NCBI RefSeq assembly: GCF_003865095.1
Contig: NZ_BHYK01000006.1
Coordinates: 168,369 to 214,750 of the forward strand
Direction of reading: 5' to 3'
Source: Clostridium tagluense
Lineage (GTDB): Bacteria > Bacillota > Clostridia > Clostridiales > Clostridiaceae
DNA length: 46,382 nucleotides
This document shows positions 7,729 to 21,316 of the stretch, in pieces. Made by a program: the position numbers and the translations under genes. The notes under the pieces are model-generated. The model was not told where the DNA came from. It searched no databases and saw only the letters and a program-made list of their open reading frames with translations. Positions within the stretch are counted from its first letter, which is position 1, and the number at the start of each line of letters is the position of its first letter.

Positions 7729-7951
7729 TTAATAGGTTATTTCGATTATATTTTTATTTCTTATCGATTTACTTAAATCCCATACCTTTGATAAAATCAA
7801 AGATATGGGATTTAAAGGTACATAATTTAAAAGCTCATTTCTAATAACATCGTTAATATATTCTCTTTGTTCCTTATCTACTTGTCCTAAGTAAAATTAT
7901 ATGCATATATTTATTATACATAAAATCGCAGTTTTTTGCCATGCATTTCAC
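7729..7951 (-). pseudogene. frameshifted remnant of a small gene
   Basis: A minus-strand frame from GTG 7951 (starting MKCMAKNCDFMYNKY) runs to about 7885. A second frame then continues from about 7896 to the TAA at 7729 with 55 sense codons (including GQVDKEQREYINDV and SKVWDLSKSIRNKN). Joined by one frameshift they give a protein of roughly 70-75 aa. Such long open stretches are unusual in DNA this AT-rich. The joined start, with two spaced Cys, faintly recalls DUF1540 proteins (weak inference). No good ribosome site is visible. Inside it lies a 19-bp inverted repeat with one mismatch (7774-7792 and 7796-7814). The rest of the 7612-8074 spacer shows no gene. Confidence 0.38.
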
Positions 7952-8000
7952 AAGATTTACTTTTGTTACATTATTTATAAGTTGACATTGCTTTTAGGAT

Positions 8001-8033
8001 AAAACAAAAGCACCAGATAAACTAGATGCTTTT
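8001..8033 (-). terminator. intrinsic terminator after ligA
   Basis: On the minus strand the arms AGCATC and GGTGCT pair (with G-T wobble), and the hairpin is followed by TTTTGTTTT. It begins about 40 bases after the ligA stop codon. Confidence 0.6.
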
Positions 8034-8074
8034 TCTTATGCTTTTCAAACTATGTTCATTACTTCGCATATTAT

Positions 8075-10072
<1,998 letters not shown>

Positions 10073-10120
10073 CTACACCCTTTCCCATAAAATCTAAACC
10101 TTACCACTGCGTATACCAAA

Positions 10121-10152
10121 TAAAATAACTAGCATACTCACTAGTTATTTTA
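10121..10152. terminator. terminator-like hairpin between pcrA and ligA
   Basis: An 11-bp stem AAAATAACTAG (10122-10132) and CTAGTTATTTT (10141-10151) with an 8-base loop. The following tract on minus is AT-rich but T-poor, so read-through into ligA is plausible. The arms closely resemble the terminator after trmL (36783-36810). Confidence 0.5.
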
Positions 10153-10163
10153 TGAAACATGTT

Positions 10164-12431
10164 TTATAACATTTCTATAGGTGCCTTATCTAATACCAAC
10201 TTTTTTATCCCCATATTATCAAAGGCTATTGAGATTAATGTGTCACCATTTGAACTTGATATCGACACAATGGTGCCTATTCCAAATTTACCATGTTTAA
10301 CTTTTCTACCTATGGTAGCTTCACTTTTCATACTTTGCTGTTGCAGATTACTACCTTGCGTCGTAACTGATAGGTACTCTTGCGTGTTAGTATTACTCTC
10401 TTCAGCATTTGAACTCATAAGTCCATGAGGATTATACTTTTGTGGCGCCTTAATTTTATTTCTTTTTAAGACTTGCACAGTCCTATTTTTATTTCCCCCG
10501 ATAATTTCTTTTAACCCTTCTGAGATTTCACTTATAAAATCAGAAGGAGCGTACCCAACAGTTCTTCCAAATACCATCCTACTTTCTGCAGATGTTATAT
10601 AAAGCTTTTCTTCTGCTCTTGTTATAGCAACATAACATAGACGCCTTGATTCTTCCATTTCCGTAAAGTTGTTAAAGGAAGACATTCCTGGGAATATACC
10701 ATTTTCCATACCAACCATGAATACCACTGGAAACTCTAAACCTTTTGCACTGTGAACCGTCATCATTGCTACAGTATCTACAATTTCATCAGGATTCTCA
10801 GGATTCTCTCCACTTGACCCTAAACTAACCCCTTCTAAGAAGGCTAAAAGTGATTTATCTTCTGAAGTTCTTTCAAATTCTACAGCATCTGATACTAATT
10901 CCTTTATATTTTCTACTCTGCTCTCATCCTCTGGTTCCTTAGATGTTTCTAATTGCTTTAAATATCCTGTATCACTCAAAATAGACTTAATTAACTCAGA
11001 TACAGTGATTTCATCCTTTTTAGCCATAAAACTATTCATAAGACTAACAAACTTATTTATAGATGATGTATTTCTGGTGGTCAGCGACGGTATAAACTCC
11101 ACATCTAAAATAGCACTATACATACATTGGTCTATATCAGTTGCAAACTCTTGAATCTTTTGAATAGTTGCATCACCTATATTTCTTTTAGGTACATTTA
11201 TAATTCTTTTTAATGCAATATCATCAAGAGGATTATTCATAAGCTTTAAATATGCCATTATATCCTTTATTTCTTTTCTATCATAAAACTTTAGTCCTCC
11301 TACTATTCTATATGGAATTAAAGACTTCCTAAAACTTTCCTCAAAAATACGAGATTGGGAATTCATCCTATATAAAATTGCAAAATCCTTAAAGCTCTTA
11401 TTTTCTTCCTTCATAATTTCCTTAATCTGACTTGCTACAAAATTTGCCTCATCCCTATCTGAAAATGCTCTATACAAATTGATTTTGTCTCCACTTTCTT
11501 TTTCAGTCCTTAGTGCTTTGTCTTTTCTCTGCGAATTATTTCTTATTACTTCGTTAGCTGCCGTAAGTATATTTCCATAAGATCTATAATTTTGCTCAAG
11601 CTTAACCACTTTTGCCCCTGGATAATCACTTTCAAAATCTAAAATATTAGTAACATCAGCACCCCTCCATGCATAGATGCACTGATCATCATCTCCAACT
11701 ACGCATATATTTTCCTTTTCATCTACTAAAAGCTTTATAAGCATATACTGTGCCTTATTCGTATCTTGATACTCGTCTACCATAATATATCTAAACTTTT
11801 TATGGTAAAAATCTAAAACATCCTTATTATTTTTAAGTAGTTCTACTGCTTTAAAAATCAAATCATCAAAATCTAGTGCATTATTACCCTTTAGCTTTTT
11901 TTGATAAAGAACATATATATCAGCAATTTTATTTTTCCTAAAATCATGTTCATTTTCTTTTTTATATATTTCCGGAGAAATTAGTTCGTTTTTAGCATTT
12001 GATATTTTATTTAGAATTTCTGAATCTGTTAAATCTTTTTCATTTATCTGAAGCTCTTTCATACACTGTTTAATCAAACTTTTCTGATCATAACTATCGT
12101 ATATAGTAAAGTTCTTATTATATCCTAGTTTATCTATTTCCCTACGAAGTATCCTAACACAGCTAGAGTGGAAGGTAGAAATCCACATATTATCTGCTAT
12201 ATTACCTACAAGCGCACGCACTCTATCCTTCATTTCACCAGCTGCTTTATTCGTAAAAGTTATGGCTAAAATTTGCGAAGGGTATATATTTAAATCTTGA
12301 ATCATATGGGCAATTCTATAAGTTAAAACTCTAGTTTTTCCAGAGCCCGCACCTGCCAAAATGAGTAGCGGACCATCCACTGTTATTGCAGCCTCACACT
12401 GCTCTTTGTTTAATAAATTTTCTAAATCCAT
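10164..12431 (-). CDS. pcrA: ATP-dependent DNA helicase PcrA (UvrD family)
   Basis: A 755-aa superfamily 1A helicase. The Walker A motif AGAGSGKT is at 26-33, Walker B/motif II VDEYQDTNKAQY near 222, GDDDQCIYAWRGA near 248, then motif IV-VI sequences including TVHSAKGLEFPVVF and RLCYVAITRAEEKLY. The C-terminal KVKHGKFGIGTIVSI segment is the RNA-polymerase-binding Tudor-like domain of PcrA. It unwinds DNA 3'-5' in repair, plasmid replication and removal of RecA filaments. The ATG at 12431 is preferred because AAGGAGTG precedes it; a longer frame starting at 12479 has no ribosome site. The ligA gene follows. Confidence 0.97.
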   Translation of the reverse strand: MDLENLLNKEQCEAAITVDGPLLILAGAGSGKTRVLTYRIAHMIQDLNIYPSQILAITFTNKAAGEMKDRVRALVGNIADNMWISTFHSSCVRILRREIDKLGYNKNFTIYDSYDQKSLIKQCMKELQINEKDLTDSEILNKISNAKNELISPEIYKKENEHDFRKNKIADIYVLYQKKLKGNNALDFDDLIFKAVELLKNNKDVLDFYHKKFRYIMVDEYQDTNKAQYMLIKLLVDEKENICVVGDDDQCIYAWRGADVTNILDFESDYPGAKVVKLEQNYRSYGNILTAANEVIRNNSQRKDKALRTEKESGDKINLYRAFSDRDEANFVASQIKEIMKEENKSFKDFAILYRMNSQSRIFEESFRKSLIPYRIVGGLKFYDRKEIKDIMAYLKLMNNPLDDIALKRIINVPKRNIGDATIQKIQEFATDIDQCMYSAILDVEFIPSLTTRNTSSINKFVSLMNSFMAKKDEITVSELIKSILSDTGYLKQLETSKEPEDESRVENIKELVSDAVEFERTSEDKSLLAFLEGVSLGSSGENPENPDEIVDTVAMMTVHSAKGLEFPVVFMVGMENGIFPGMSSFNNFTEMEESRRLCYVAITRAEEKLYITSAESRMVFGRTVGYAPSDFISEISEGLKEIIGGNKNRTVQVLKRNKIKAPQKYNPHGLMSSNAEESNTNTQEYLSVTTQGSNLQQQSMKSEATIGRKVKHGKFGIGTIVSISSSNGDTLISIAFDNMGIKKLVLDKAPIEML

Positions 12432-12560
12432 AAAAACACTCCTTATATATATTATATTAATACTAGATACATCTAGCATTACTTATGTTTCTCTCAAGAC
12501 GCATTTAAACAAATAATAAGTTAGTATACTATTTGTTTATTTGCAACAGACATACCTATA

Positions 12561-12589
12561 ATTATATCACAATGTGTGTAAACTTAAAC
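12561..12589 (-). promoter_or_regulatory. probable pcrA promoter
   Basis: On the minus strand TGATATAAT (12561-12569) is an extended -10 box; the -35 region (GTTTAA) is weak. The transcript would have a leader of about 120 bases. The stretch TTTACAC..ATTGTGATATAAT is almost the same as at the 33-aa peptide promoter (4409-4430). Confidence 0.45.
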
Positions 12590-12616
12590 AATTTTAAAAA
12601 TAGAGATGGCTAATTT

Positions 12617-12781
12617 ATGTTCACTCCTTTAACGACATTTCATAAGGGAAGCCAGATACTTTTATATATGAGTGCTCCTACTATAATATATAAAAAACTT
12701 CAGCAAGAGCATAAATCTCCTTCTGAAGTCGTTAATATTGTGGCATCGAAGATGATCCACGGCTACGCAAGTGATGATTAA
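12617..12781 (+). CDS. possible 54-aa protein, unknown
   Basis: A clean plus-strand frame begins MFTPLTTFHKG and ends KMIHGYASDD. It is soluble, mixed charge, with no signal. The upstream GAGATGG is only a moderate ribosome site. A TTGTTT/TATAAT pair at 12533-12562 with an 18-base spacer could be its promoter. It sits inside a segment bounded by the inverted repeat AGAGATGG/CCATCTCT (12603-12610 and 12812-12819), and a minus-strand terminator hairpin overlaps its middle. It may be a real small gene, a remnant, or chance. I do not recognise it. Confidence 0.35.
   Translation: MFTPLTTFHKGSQILLYMSAPTIIYKKLQQEHKSPSEVVNIVASKMIHGYASDD
12692..12729 (-). terminator. intrinsic terminator downstream of yerC
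   Basis: On the minus strand ACTTCAG (12723-12729) pairs with CTGAAGT (12697-12703), with an inner GGAG/CTC pairing. It is followed by TTTTTT. It lies about 130 bases after the yerC stop codon and is the only terminator before pcrA. Confidence 0.65.
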
Positions 12782-12858
12782 CCTTAGTTATACTGAGTAA
12801 ATATATGTTAACCATCTCTTTTTATACCAATCTATAAGGCACATCAAAATAAATATAC

Positions 12859-13164
12859 TTATTTTTTTAATTTCAAGCGTTCTAATATAAGTTTATACCC
12901 ATCACTACCATAGTTTAATGATCTATTTATTCTACTTATTGTGGCGGTACTTGCACCTGTAGTACTAGCTATATCCAAATAGGTCCTTTTTTCTGCTAAC
13001 ATTTTCGCTACCTGAAGTCTTTGCTCAAATGCTTGAATTTCATTTATAGTGCATATATCCTCAAAAAATCTATAGCACTCTTCCTTATTTTGCAGGCTTA
13101 AAATACCATCAAAAAGAAAATCCATATCTTCACTTTCTAATTTAGAACTATATTCACTCATCAT
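12859..13164 (-). CDS. yerC: YerC/YecD-family TrpR-like DNA-binding protein
   Basis: A 101-aa cytoplasmic protein of the TrpR-like YerC/YecD family. The core FEDICTINEIQAFEQRLQVA lies near 34-53. The helix-turn-helix reads YLDIASTTGASTATISRINRSLNYG near 63-87. The fold is that of the Trp repressor, but the ligand and regulon of YerC proteins are not established. In Bacillus subtilis yerC is also near pcrA and ligA, which supports the name. AGAGGTGAAGG precedes tandem ATG codons, so the start could be one codon further in. Confidence 0.9.
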   Translation of the reverse strand: MMSEYSSKLESEDMDFLFDGILSLQNKEECYRFFEDICTINEIQAFEQRLQVAKMLAEKRTYLDIASTTGASTATISRINRSLNYGSDGYKLILERLKLKK

Positions 13165-13312
13165 CCTTCACCTCTAATAATCATTGATTACTTTAAACAA
13201 TTTTAACATTTATATTATATTTATACTATTAAAATTTAAAAAAATCCAAAAAAATCACATATCCTACAAGTATTTTGCCTCATTCAAGTGATTTTACAAT
13301 TCACTGTGAAAT

Positions 13313-13352
13313 AAAAAAATGCAGTTTATTAAAAATTATTTAAATAAACTGC
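13313..13352 (-). terminator. intrinsic terminator after secG
   Basis: On the minus strand a 10-bp stem GCAGTTTATT/AATAAACTGC (13343-13352 with 13321-13330) is followed by ATTTTTTT. It starts about 55 bases after the secG stop. Confidence 0.85.
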
Positions 13353-13406
13353 TACAAGCCCAAAATATTTATTTGAATGTGCCTAACTGTGATTTAGATA
13401 ATTATA

Positions 13407-13637
13407 TTATTTAACTAAATTTAACATAACCGTAGTTAAAATAAAGCAAACTGCTGAGACTGCTGTGATTCTTGCTAGTACCGATTCTGCAGTTTTTGTT
13501 TTATTTTTTGCAAAGAAAGTCTCAGAACTTCCTGCTATAAGACCACTTAATCCATTTGATTTACTAGGTTGCATCATAACTGAAACAATTATAATAATTG
13601 ATGTTATAACCTGTAAAACTGTTAGAAAACTATGCAT
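13407..13637 (-). CDS. secG: protein translocase subunit SecG
   Basis: A 76-aa integral membrane protein with two hydrophobic spans (about 4-22 and 54-74) separated by the typical loop with SNGLSGLIAGSSETFFAKNK, the SecG signature. It joins SecY and SecE in the protein export channel and assists SecA. The ribosome site GGGGGGTGT is strong. It lies downstream of eno, separated by a terminator. Confidence 0.95.
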   Translation of the reverse strand: MHSFLTVLQVITSIIIIVSVMMQPSKSNGLSGLIAGSSETFFAKNKTKTAESVLARITAVSAVCFILTTVMLNLVK

Positions 13638-13699
13638 GTGAACACCCCCCTATTCATGGAATACAACATTATTTTAGCATACTCTGAGGTAGCTTGCAA

Positions 13700-13738
13700 T
13701 AAAATGCAAGAGCATAGCCTATAAAGACTATACTCTTA
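13700..13738 (-). terminator. intrinsic terminator of the glycolytic operon
   Basis: On the minus strand AAGAGTATAG (13728-13737) pairs with CTATGCTCTT (13708-13717), one wobble pair, with a 10-base loop and then GCATTTTATT. It lies 12 bases after the eno stop codon. Confidence 0.75.
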
Positions 13739-13749
13739 TTTAGCATTGA

Positions 13750-15048
<1,299 letters not shown>

Positions 15049-15164
15049 TTATTACCTCCAATTTTTTTTATGTTATTATTTTCTAAGTTAATAGAATACT
15101 CCACTAGTCTTTGAAACTATTTGTTTAACTTAGATAATATAATAATCTTATTTATTTTTTAATG

Positions 15165-16697
15165 TTAATCTATGATTAATGATTTTCCTGTCATTTCCAC
15201 CGGTACAGGCAGACCCATAACTGAAAGCATTGTAGGTGCCATATCTGCTAAGATGCCACTATCCTTTAGTTCTTTACTATGGTTTGAAATATAAGTAAAT
15301 GGAACTAAATTCGTAGTATGTGCTGTCATAGGCTTTCCTGAGGAAAAGTCAATCATTTGCTCAGAATTTCCATGGTCTGCAGTTATAAATATACTACCAT
15401 CTTTCTCTAGAACATTTTTAACAATTTTACCAAGACATATATCCACTGCTTCTATTGCTTTTTTAGCAGCTTCAAAATCTCCTGTATGACCTACCATATC
15501 TGGATTAGCAAAATTAAGTATAATCATGTCATAAAGGCCCGAATCCAATCTTTTTAATAATTCCTCGGTAACCTCATAGGCACTCATTTCTGGCTTTAAA
15601 TCATAAGTAGCTACCTTAGGTGATGGAATAAGCGCTCTATCTTCATTGGCATTTGGAGCCTCAACTCCTCCATTGAAGAAGAATGTAACATGAGCATATT
15701 TTTCAGTTTCAGCTATTCGGAGCTGTCTTTTGCCCATTTTACTAACATATTCTCCTAGTGTATTGGTGAAACTTTCTGGTGTATATGCCACATCAACGTT
15801 TTCTAGGGACATATCATATTGAGTAGTACATACATAGTTTAAATTTAGTGTTTCTCTTTCAAATCCAAGGAATACTTTATCATTTATTGCCCTAGTAATT
15901 TCGCGAGCTCTGTCTGGTCTAAAATTAAAGAATATAACACTATCATTATTACTTATAGCGGATACTGGTTTATTATTCTCCATGATAACCGTTGGAAGAA
16001 CAAACTCATCTGTCTTATTATCATGAAAAGCACGTTTAACTGCTTCTGCCGCTGATGTACTCTCTTCACCTTTAGACAAAACCATAGCATCATATGCAAG
16101 CTTAACTCTTTCCCATCTCTGATCTCTATCCATAGCATAATATCTACCACTTACAGTAGCAATTTTCCCCACACCTATTTCATTCATATATTCTTCGAGT
16201 TCTGCTATGTATTCCAGCGCTGAACCTGGTTGTACATCCCTGCCATCTAGGAAAGCATGCACATAAACCTTTTTAGCACCTTTATCCATAGCAAGCTTTA
16301 ATAATGCCTTTAAATGATTAATATGAGAGTGAACTCCACCATCAGACAACAATCCTAAAAGATGTATTGAAGAATTTGCTTTAATAGCTTTATCTATAGC
16401 ACTATTAAAAGCAGGATTTTTAAAGAAGTCTCCTTCCTTAATTTCTTTTGTTATCCTTGTAAGTTCTTGGTATATAATTCTACCAGAACCTATATTTAGA
16501 TGACCAACTTCTGAGTTTCCCATCTGACCCTCTGGTAGTCCTACTTCTAGGCCACTTGCCTTCAATTTTGTACTTGGATATTTCTTTAATATTGCGTCAT
16601 AGTTTGGTTTATTTGCAGAGTATACTGCATTTCCATCTAAGTGATCTGATAATCCAAATCCATCTAAAATCATTAGCATTACTGGTTTCTTTGGCAT
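15165..16697 (-). CDS. gpmI: 2,3-bisphosphoglycerate-independent phosphoglycerate mutase
   Basis: A 510-aa alkaline-phosphatase-superfamily enzyme that interconverts 3- and 2-phosphoglycerate using two Mn ions. It opens with KPVMLMILDGFG (first metal Asp). The phosphorylated Ser is in GQMGNSEVGHLNIGSGR near 57. Further metal motifs are HVTFFFNGG, FANPDMVGHTGD and TADHGNSEQM, the last two near 430-460. The ATG at 16697 follows GGGAGGAAC; an in-frame GTG five codons upstream overlaps that site and is rejected. Mn and pH dependence of this enzyme ties glycolysis to sporulation in related bacteria (family knowledge). Confidence 0.97.
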   Translation of the reverse strand: MPKKPVMLMILDGFGLSDHLDGNAVYSANKPNYDAILKKYPSTKLKASGLEVGLPEGQMGNSEVGHLNIGSGRIIYQELTRITKEIKEGDFFKNPAFNSAIDKAIKANSSIHLLGLLSDGGVHSHINHLKALLKLAMDKGAKKVYVHAFLDGRDVQPGSALEYIAELEEYMNEIGVGKIATVSGRYYAMDRDQRWERVKLAYDAMVLSKGEESTSAAEAVKRAFHDNKTDEFVLPTVIMENNKPVSAISNNDSVIFFNFRPDRAREITRAINDKVFLGFERETLNLNYVCTTQYDMSLENVDVAYTPESFTNTLGEYVSKMGKRQLRIAETEKYAHVTFFFNGGVEAPNANEDRALIPSPKVATYDLKPEMSAYEVTEELLKRLDSGLYDMIILNFANPDMVGHTGDFEAAKKAIEAVDICLGKIVKNVLEKDGSIFITADHGNSEQMIDFSSGKPMTAHTTNLVPFTYISNHSKELKDSGILADMAPTMLSVMGLPVPVEMTGKSLIID

Positions 16698-16749
16698 TTT
16701 TGTTCCTCCCACCCGCTTTGTTTCTAATATATATCTGTTTATTTATATT

Positions 16750-17496
16750 TTAATAGTTTACTATTCCTGCAAAATCTTCTGCTTTAAGACTAGCTCCTCC
16801 AATTAATCCACCATCTATATCTGATTTGCCCATTTGCTCACTTATAGTTGATGGTTTAACTGAACCGCCATATTGGATTCTAAGTTTATCCGAAACATCA
16901 GATCCAAACATAGCAGAAACAGTCTTTCTTATAAATCCAATTGTTTCATTAGCCTCATCTGCAGTTGCAGTTTTTCCTGTGCCAATAGCCCATATTGGTT
17001 CATAAGCTATAACCAATTTTTCCACTTGCTCTCTTGTAAGTCCTGCTAAATCTAACTTTATTTGATTATCTAATACTTTTTCTGTAATATTTGATTCTCT
17101 TTGTGCAAGAGTTTCTCCCATGCAAAGTATAGGTGAAATGCTATGATTATAAGCAGCTTTAAGTTTTTTATTTACACTTTCGTCTGTTTCATTGAAATAC
17201 TGTCTTCTCTCACTATGGCCAATTATAACATAATCAACGCCCATATCTTTTAACATTCCTGGTGAAACTTCACCTGTAAAAGCACCATTTTCCTCGAAAT
17301 GCATGTTTTGAGCTCCTACTTTTATATTTGATCCCTTAGCTGCTTTTATTACTGCATCTAAGCATAAAAATGTAGGACAAACTACAACTTCACATTGTGC
17401 ATTTTTAACTAAAGGCTTTATTTCCTGGATTAAACTTACAGCTTCACCTACAGTTTTATTCATTTTCCAATTACCTGCAATTATACCTTTTCTCAT
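16750..17496 (-). CDS. tpiA: triosephosphate isomerase
   Basis: A 248-aa TIM-barrel enzyme interconverting dihydroxyacetone phosphate and glyceraldehyde 3-phosphate. The N-terminal GNWKMNKT carries the substrate-binding Asn and Lys. The catalytic His is in [10 protein letters not shown] near 92, and the catalytic Glu is in [16 protein letters not shown] near 164, which continues into flexible loop 6. The phosphate-binding IQYGGSVKP is near 208. TAGGAGGG precedes the ATG. The order pgk-tpiA-gpmI-eno is the standard Firmicute one. Confidence 0.98.
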   Translation of the reverse strand: MRKGIIAGNWKMNKTVGEAVSLIQEIKPLVKNAQCEVVVCPTFLCLDAVIKAAKGSNIKVGAQNMHFEENGAFTGEVSPGMLKDMGVDYVIIGHSERRQYFNETDESVNKKLKAAYNHSISPILCMGETLAQRESNITEKVLDNQIKLDLAGLTREQVEKLVIAYEPIWAIGTGKTATADEANETIGFIRKTVSAMFGSDVSDKLRIQYGGSVKPSTISEQMGKSDIDGGLIGGASLKAEDFAGIVNY

Positions 17497-17550
17497 AAAA
17501 AACCCTCCTAATTATTGCTTTGTGATATATGTGAAATATTAATTGTTATC

Positions 17551-17586
17551 TCCCTCGTTTGTCTTTAAAAAGACTTTTGAGGAAGG
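17551..17586. promoter_or_regulatory. stem-loop between pgk and tpiA
   Basis: TCCCTC..GTCTTT and AAAGAC..GAGGA form an interrupted hairpin in the 138-base pgk-tpiA spacer. There is no T run after it on the minus strand, so it is more likely an mRNA stability or processing element than a terminator (inference). Confidence 0.35.
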
Positions 17587-17634
17587 CAACAGCTAATATT
17601 AATTTATGACTTTAAAATAAAAATTTTTATTTAA

Positions 17635-18831
17635 TTATTTGTTTGTAAGAGCTTCGATTCCTGGTAACAATTTACCCTCTAAAAACTCAAGAGATGCTCC
17701 ACCACCTGTAGATATGTGAGTCATTTTATCTCCAAATCCTAATTGGTTAACTGCCGCTGCACTATCTCCACCACCTATTACAGTAGTTCCGTCAACTTTT
17801 GACATGCCTTCTGCTACTGCTATAGTTCCTTTTGCAAAATTTGCAAATTCAAATACTCCCATTGGTCCATTCCAAATAATAGTTTTGGCTATACTTATAG
17901 CACCTTTGTAAATCTCACAAGTCTTAGGTCCAATATCAAGTCCCATATATCCATCTGGAATATTTTGATTATCAGTAACTACAGGCTTTGCCTCAGCTGA
18001 AAATCTATCCGCAACAATATGATCCACTGGTAATAAGAATTTAACTCCTTTTGCCTCCGCTCTTTGCATCATATCTTTAGCATATTCTACTTTATCTTCT
18101 TCAACTAATGAACTTCCTATAGAATAACCACCAGCTTTTAAGAAAGTGAAAGCCATTCCTCCACCAATTATTAAAGTATCTACCTTTTCAAGCAAATTAG
18201 CAATAACATCTATTTTATCTGAAACCTTAGCTCCACCTAAAATTGCTACAAAAGGTCTAACTGGCTGATCTACTGCTTCTCCTAAGAATTTCAATTCTTT
18301 TTGAATTAAGTATCCACATACTGAAGTCTCAATAAACTGTGTTACCCCAACTGTAGAACAATGAGCTCTATGAGCCGTTCCAAAGGCATCATTTACAAAT
18401 ATATCTGCAAGAGATGCCAGTTCCTTTGAAAAATTCTCACTATTTTTAGTTTCTTCTTTTCTATATCTTGTGTTTTCTAATAACAAAACATCTCCGTCTT
18501 TCATTTTTGCTACTTCAGATTTCACATTATCACTAACTACATTTGAATCTGCCGCAAAAACTACTTCGGATCCTAACATTTCACTTAATTTCTTAGCAAC
18601 TGGTGCTAGTGAAAGTTCAGGTCTTGGCTCTCCATTTGGTTTTCCAAGGTGTGAACATAAAATAACCTTTGCTCCATTTTTAATTAAATAATTTATTGTA
18701 GGCATAGCACCTACTAATCTATTTACATCAGTGATTGCTCCCTCACTTAATGGTACGTTGAAATCACATCTTACTAACACCTTTTTACCTTTAACCTGGA
18801 TATCTTCTATGGTTTTTTTATTAAATTTCAT
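17635..18831 (-). CDS. pgk: phosphoglycerate kinase
   Basis: A 398-aa two-lobed kinase that makes ATP from 1,3-bisphosphoglycerate. Recognisable segments are [13 protein letters not shown] near 17, [13 protein letters not shown] near 156, [12 protein letters not shown] near 199, [11 protein letters not shown] near 224 and [13 protein letters not shown] with [16 protein letters not shown] at the C-terminus (ATP site). The ATG at 18831 is used because GAGGAG lies seven bases upstream; an upstream in-frame ATG at 18864 would add 11 residues without a ribosome site. Confidence 0.97.
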   Translation of the reverse strand: MKFNKKTIEDIQVKGKKVLVRCDFNVPLSEGAITDVNRLVGAMPTINYLIKNGAKVILCSHLGKPNGEPRPELSLAPVAKKLSEMLGSEVVFAADSNVVSDNVKSEVAKMKDGDVLLLENTRYRKEETKNSENFSKELASLADIFVNDAFGTAHRAHCSTVGVTQFIETSVCGYLIQKELKFLGEAVDQPVRPFVAILGGAKVSDKIDVIANLLEKVDTLIIGGGMAFTFLKAGGYSIGSSLVEEDKVEYAKDMMQRAEAKGVKFLLPVDHIVADRFSAEAKPVVTDNQNIPDGYMGLDIGPKTCEIYKGAISIAKTIIWNGPMGVFEFANFAKGTIAVAEGMSKVDGTTVIGGGDSAAAVNQLGFGDKMTHISTGGGASLEFLEGKLLPGIEALTNK

Positions 18832-18937
18832 ACACATTCTCCTCTCATATTGTTTATTATGCAAAATCTTTTTAACTTATAATAATTGTACTTGTATCAA
18901 TTATTGTTTGTGATAAATTTTAAATGATGTAATTATT

Positions 18938-18980
18938 AAAAAGGCTTGGTTCTATAGATTAACTATAAAACCAACCCTTA
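18938..18980 (-). terminator. intercistronic terminator/attenuator between gap and pgk
   Basis: On the minus strand GGTTGGTTTTATAG (18963-18977) pairs with CTATAGAACCAAGCC (18943-18957), leaving a short loop, and TTTTTAATAA follows. It is a good intrinsic terminator inside the operon. Partial termination would give more gap than pgk mRNA, matching the usual high demand for GapDH (inference). Confidence 0.65.
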
Positions 18981-18990
18981 ATATTTTACT

Positions 18991-19034
18991 TACTGTTTGC
19001 TTACAGTTAATTTATAGTTTGCTTACAGTTTTAT
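18991..19034. repeat. two 22-bp tandem repeats after gap
   Basis: GTTTGCTTACAGTT occurs at 18995-19008 and again at 19017-19030, exactly 22 bp apart, within two imperfect 22-bp units. Each core has the partial palindrome TGTttgcttACA or nearly so. It lies just after the gap stop codon and before the gap-pgk terminator. It may be a protein-binding pair (same helix face) or a small duplication. Confidence 0.6.
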
Positions 19035-19047
19035 AGTAAAATTAATT

Positions 19048-21169
<2,122 letters not shown>

Positions 21170-21184
21170 TTAAACACCTCTATG

Positions 21185-21220
21185 GACTTTTTAAGTCCCA
21201 GCTTATATTTTTTGTTCCCA
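21185..21220 (-). promoter_or_regulatory. CggR operator upstream of cggR
   Basis: On the minus strand TGGGAA and TGGGAC occur with a 20-base period, the second followed by TTAAAA and AGTC. The known Bacillus operator is CGGGAC-N6-TGTC-N4 repeated twice, which has the same 20-base period. The site is just downstream of the -10 box and before the cggR start, the same position as in B. subtilis. The first TGTC half is poorly kept (ATAT). Confidence 0.65.
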
Positions 21221-21225
21221 CTTAC

Positions 21226-21254
21226 ATTATAAATGAAATACCAACTTTTTTAAA
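21226..21254 (-). promoter_or_regulatory. promoter of the cggR-gap operon
   Basis: On the minus strand TATAAT (21226-21231) and TTTAAA (21249-21254, 4 of 6 consensus) are 17 bases apart. The predicted start lies at the edge of the CggR operator, so the bound repressor would block initiation or elongation. Confidence 0.6.
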
Positions 21255-21264
21255 TTAGTATTTG

Positions 21265-21294
21265 AAAAAAACTTGTTAACATTGTGTTAACAAG
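21265..21294 (-). terminator. intrinsic terminator after rpoN
   Basis: On the minus strand a perfect 9-bp stem CTTGTTAAC/GTTAACAAG with a 5-base loop is followed by seven T. It is 22 bases after the rpoN stop codon and separates rpoN from the cggR operon. Confidence 0.88.
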
Positions 21295-21316
21295 ACTTTT
21301 AAAAGTAATATTTCAC

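Noticed and set aside
7774-7814. Intrinsic terminator
   Set aside because: The 19-bp hairpin has no T run on either strand and lies inside coding-like sequence.
7626-7844. A 72-codon plus-strand frame starting MFFDSVNTIF
   Set aside because: It has no ribosome site, reads through the palindrome, and has the Phe/Tyr-rich composition expected of chance frames in AT-rich DNA; the opposite strand carries more protein-like sequence.
12432-12479. Sixteen extra N-terminal residues on PcrA
   Set aside because: The longer frame has no ribosome site and the added residues do not resemble PcrA; AAGGAGTG points to the ATG at 12431.
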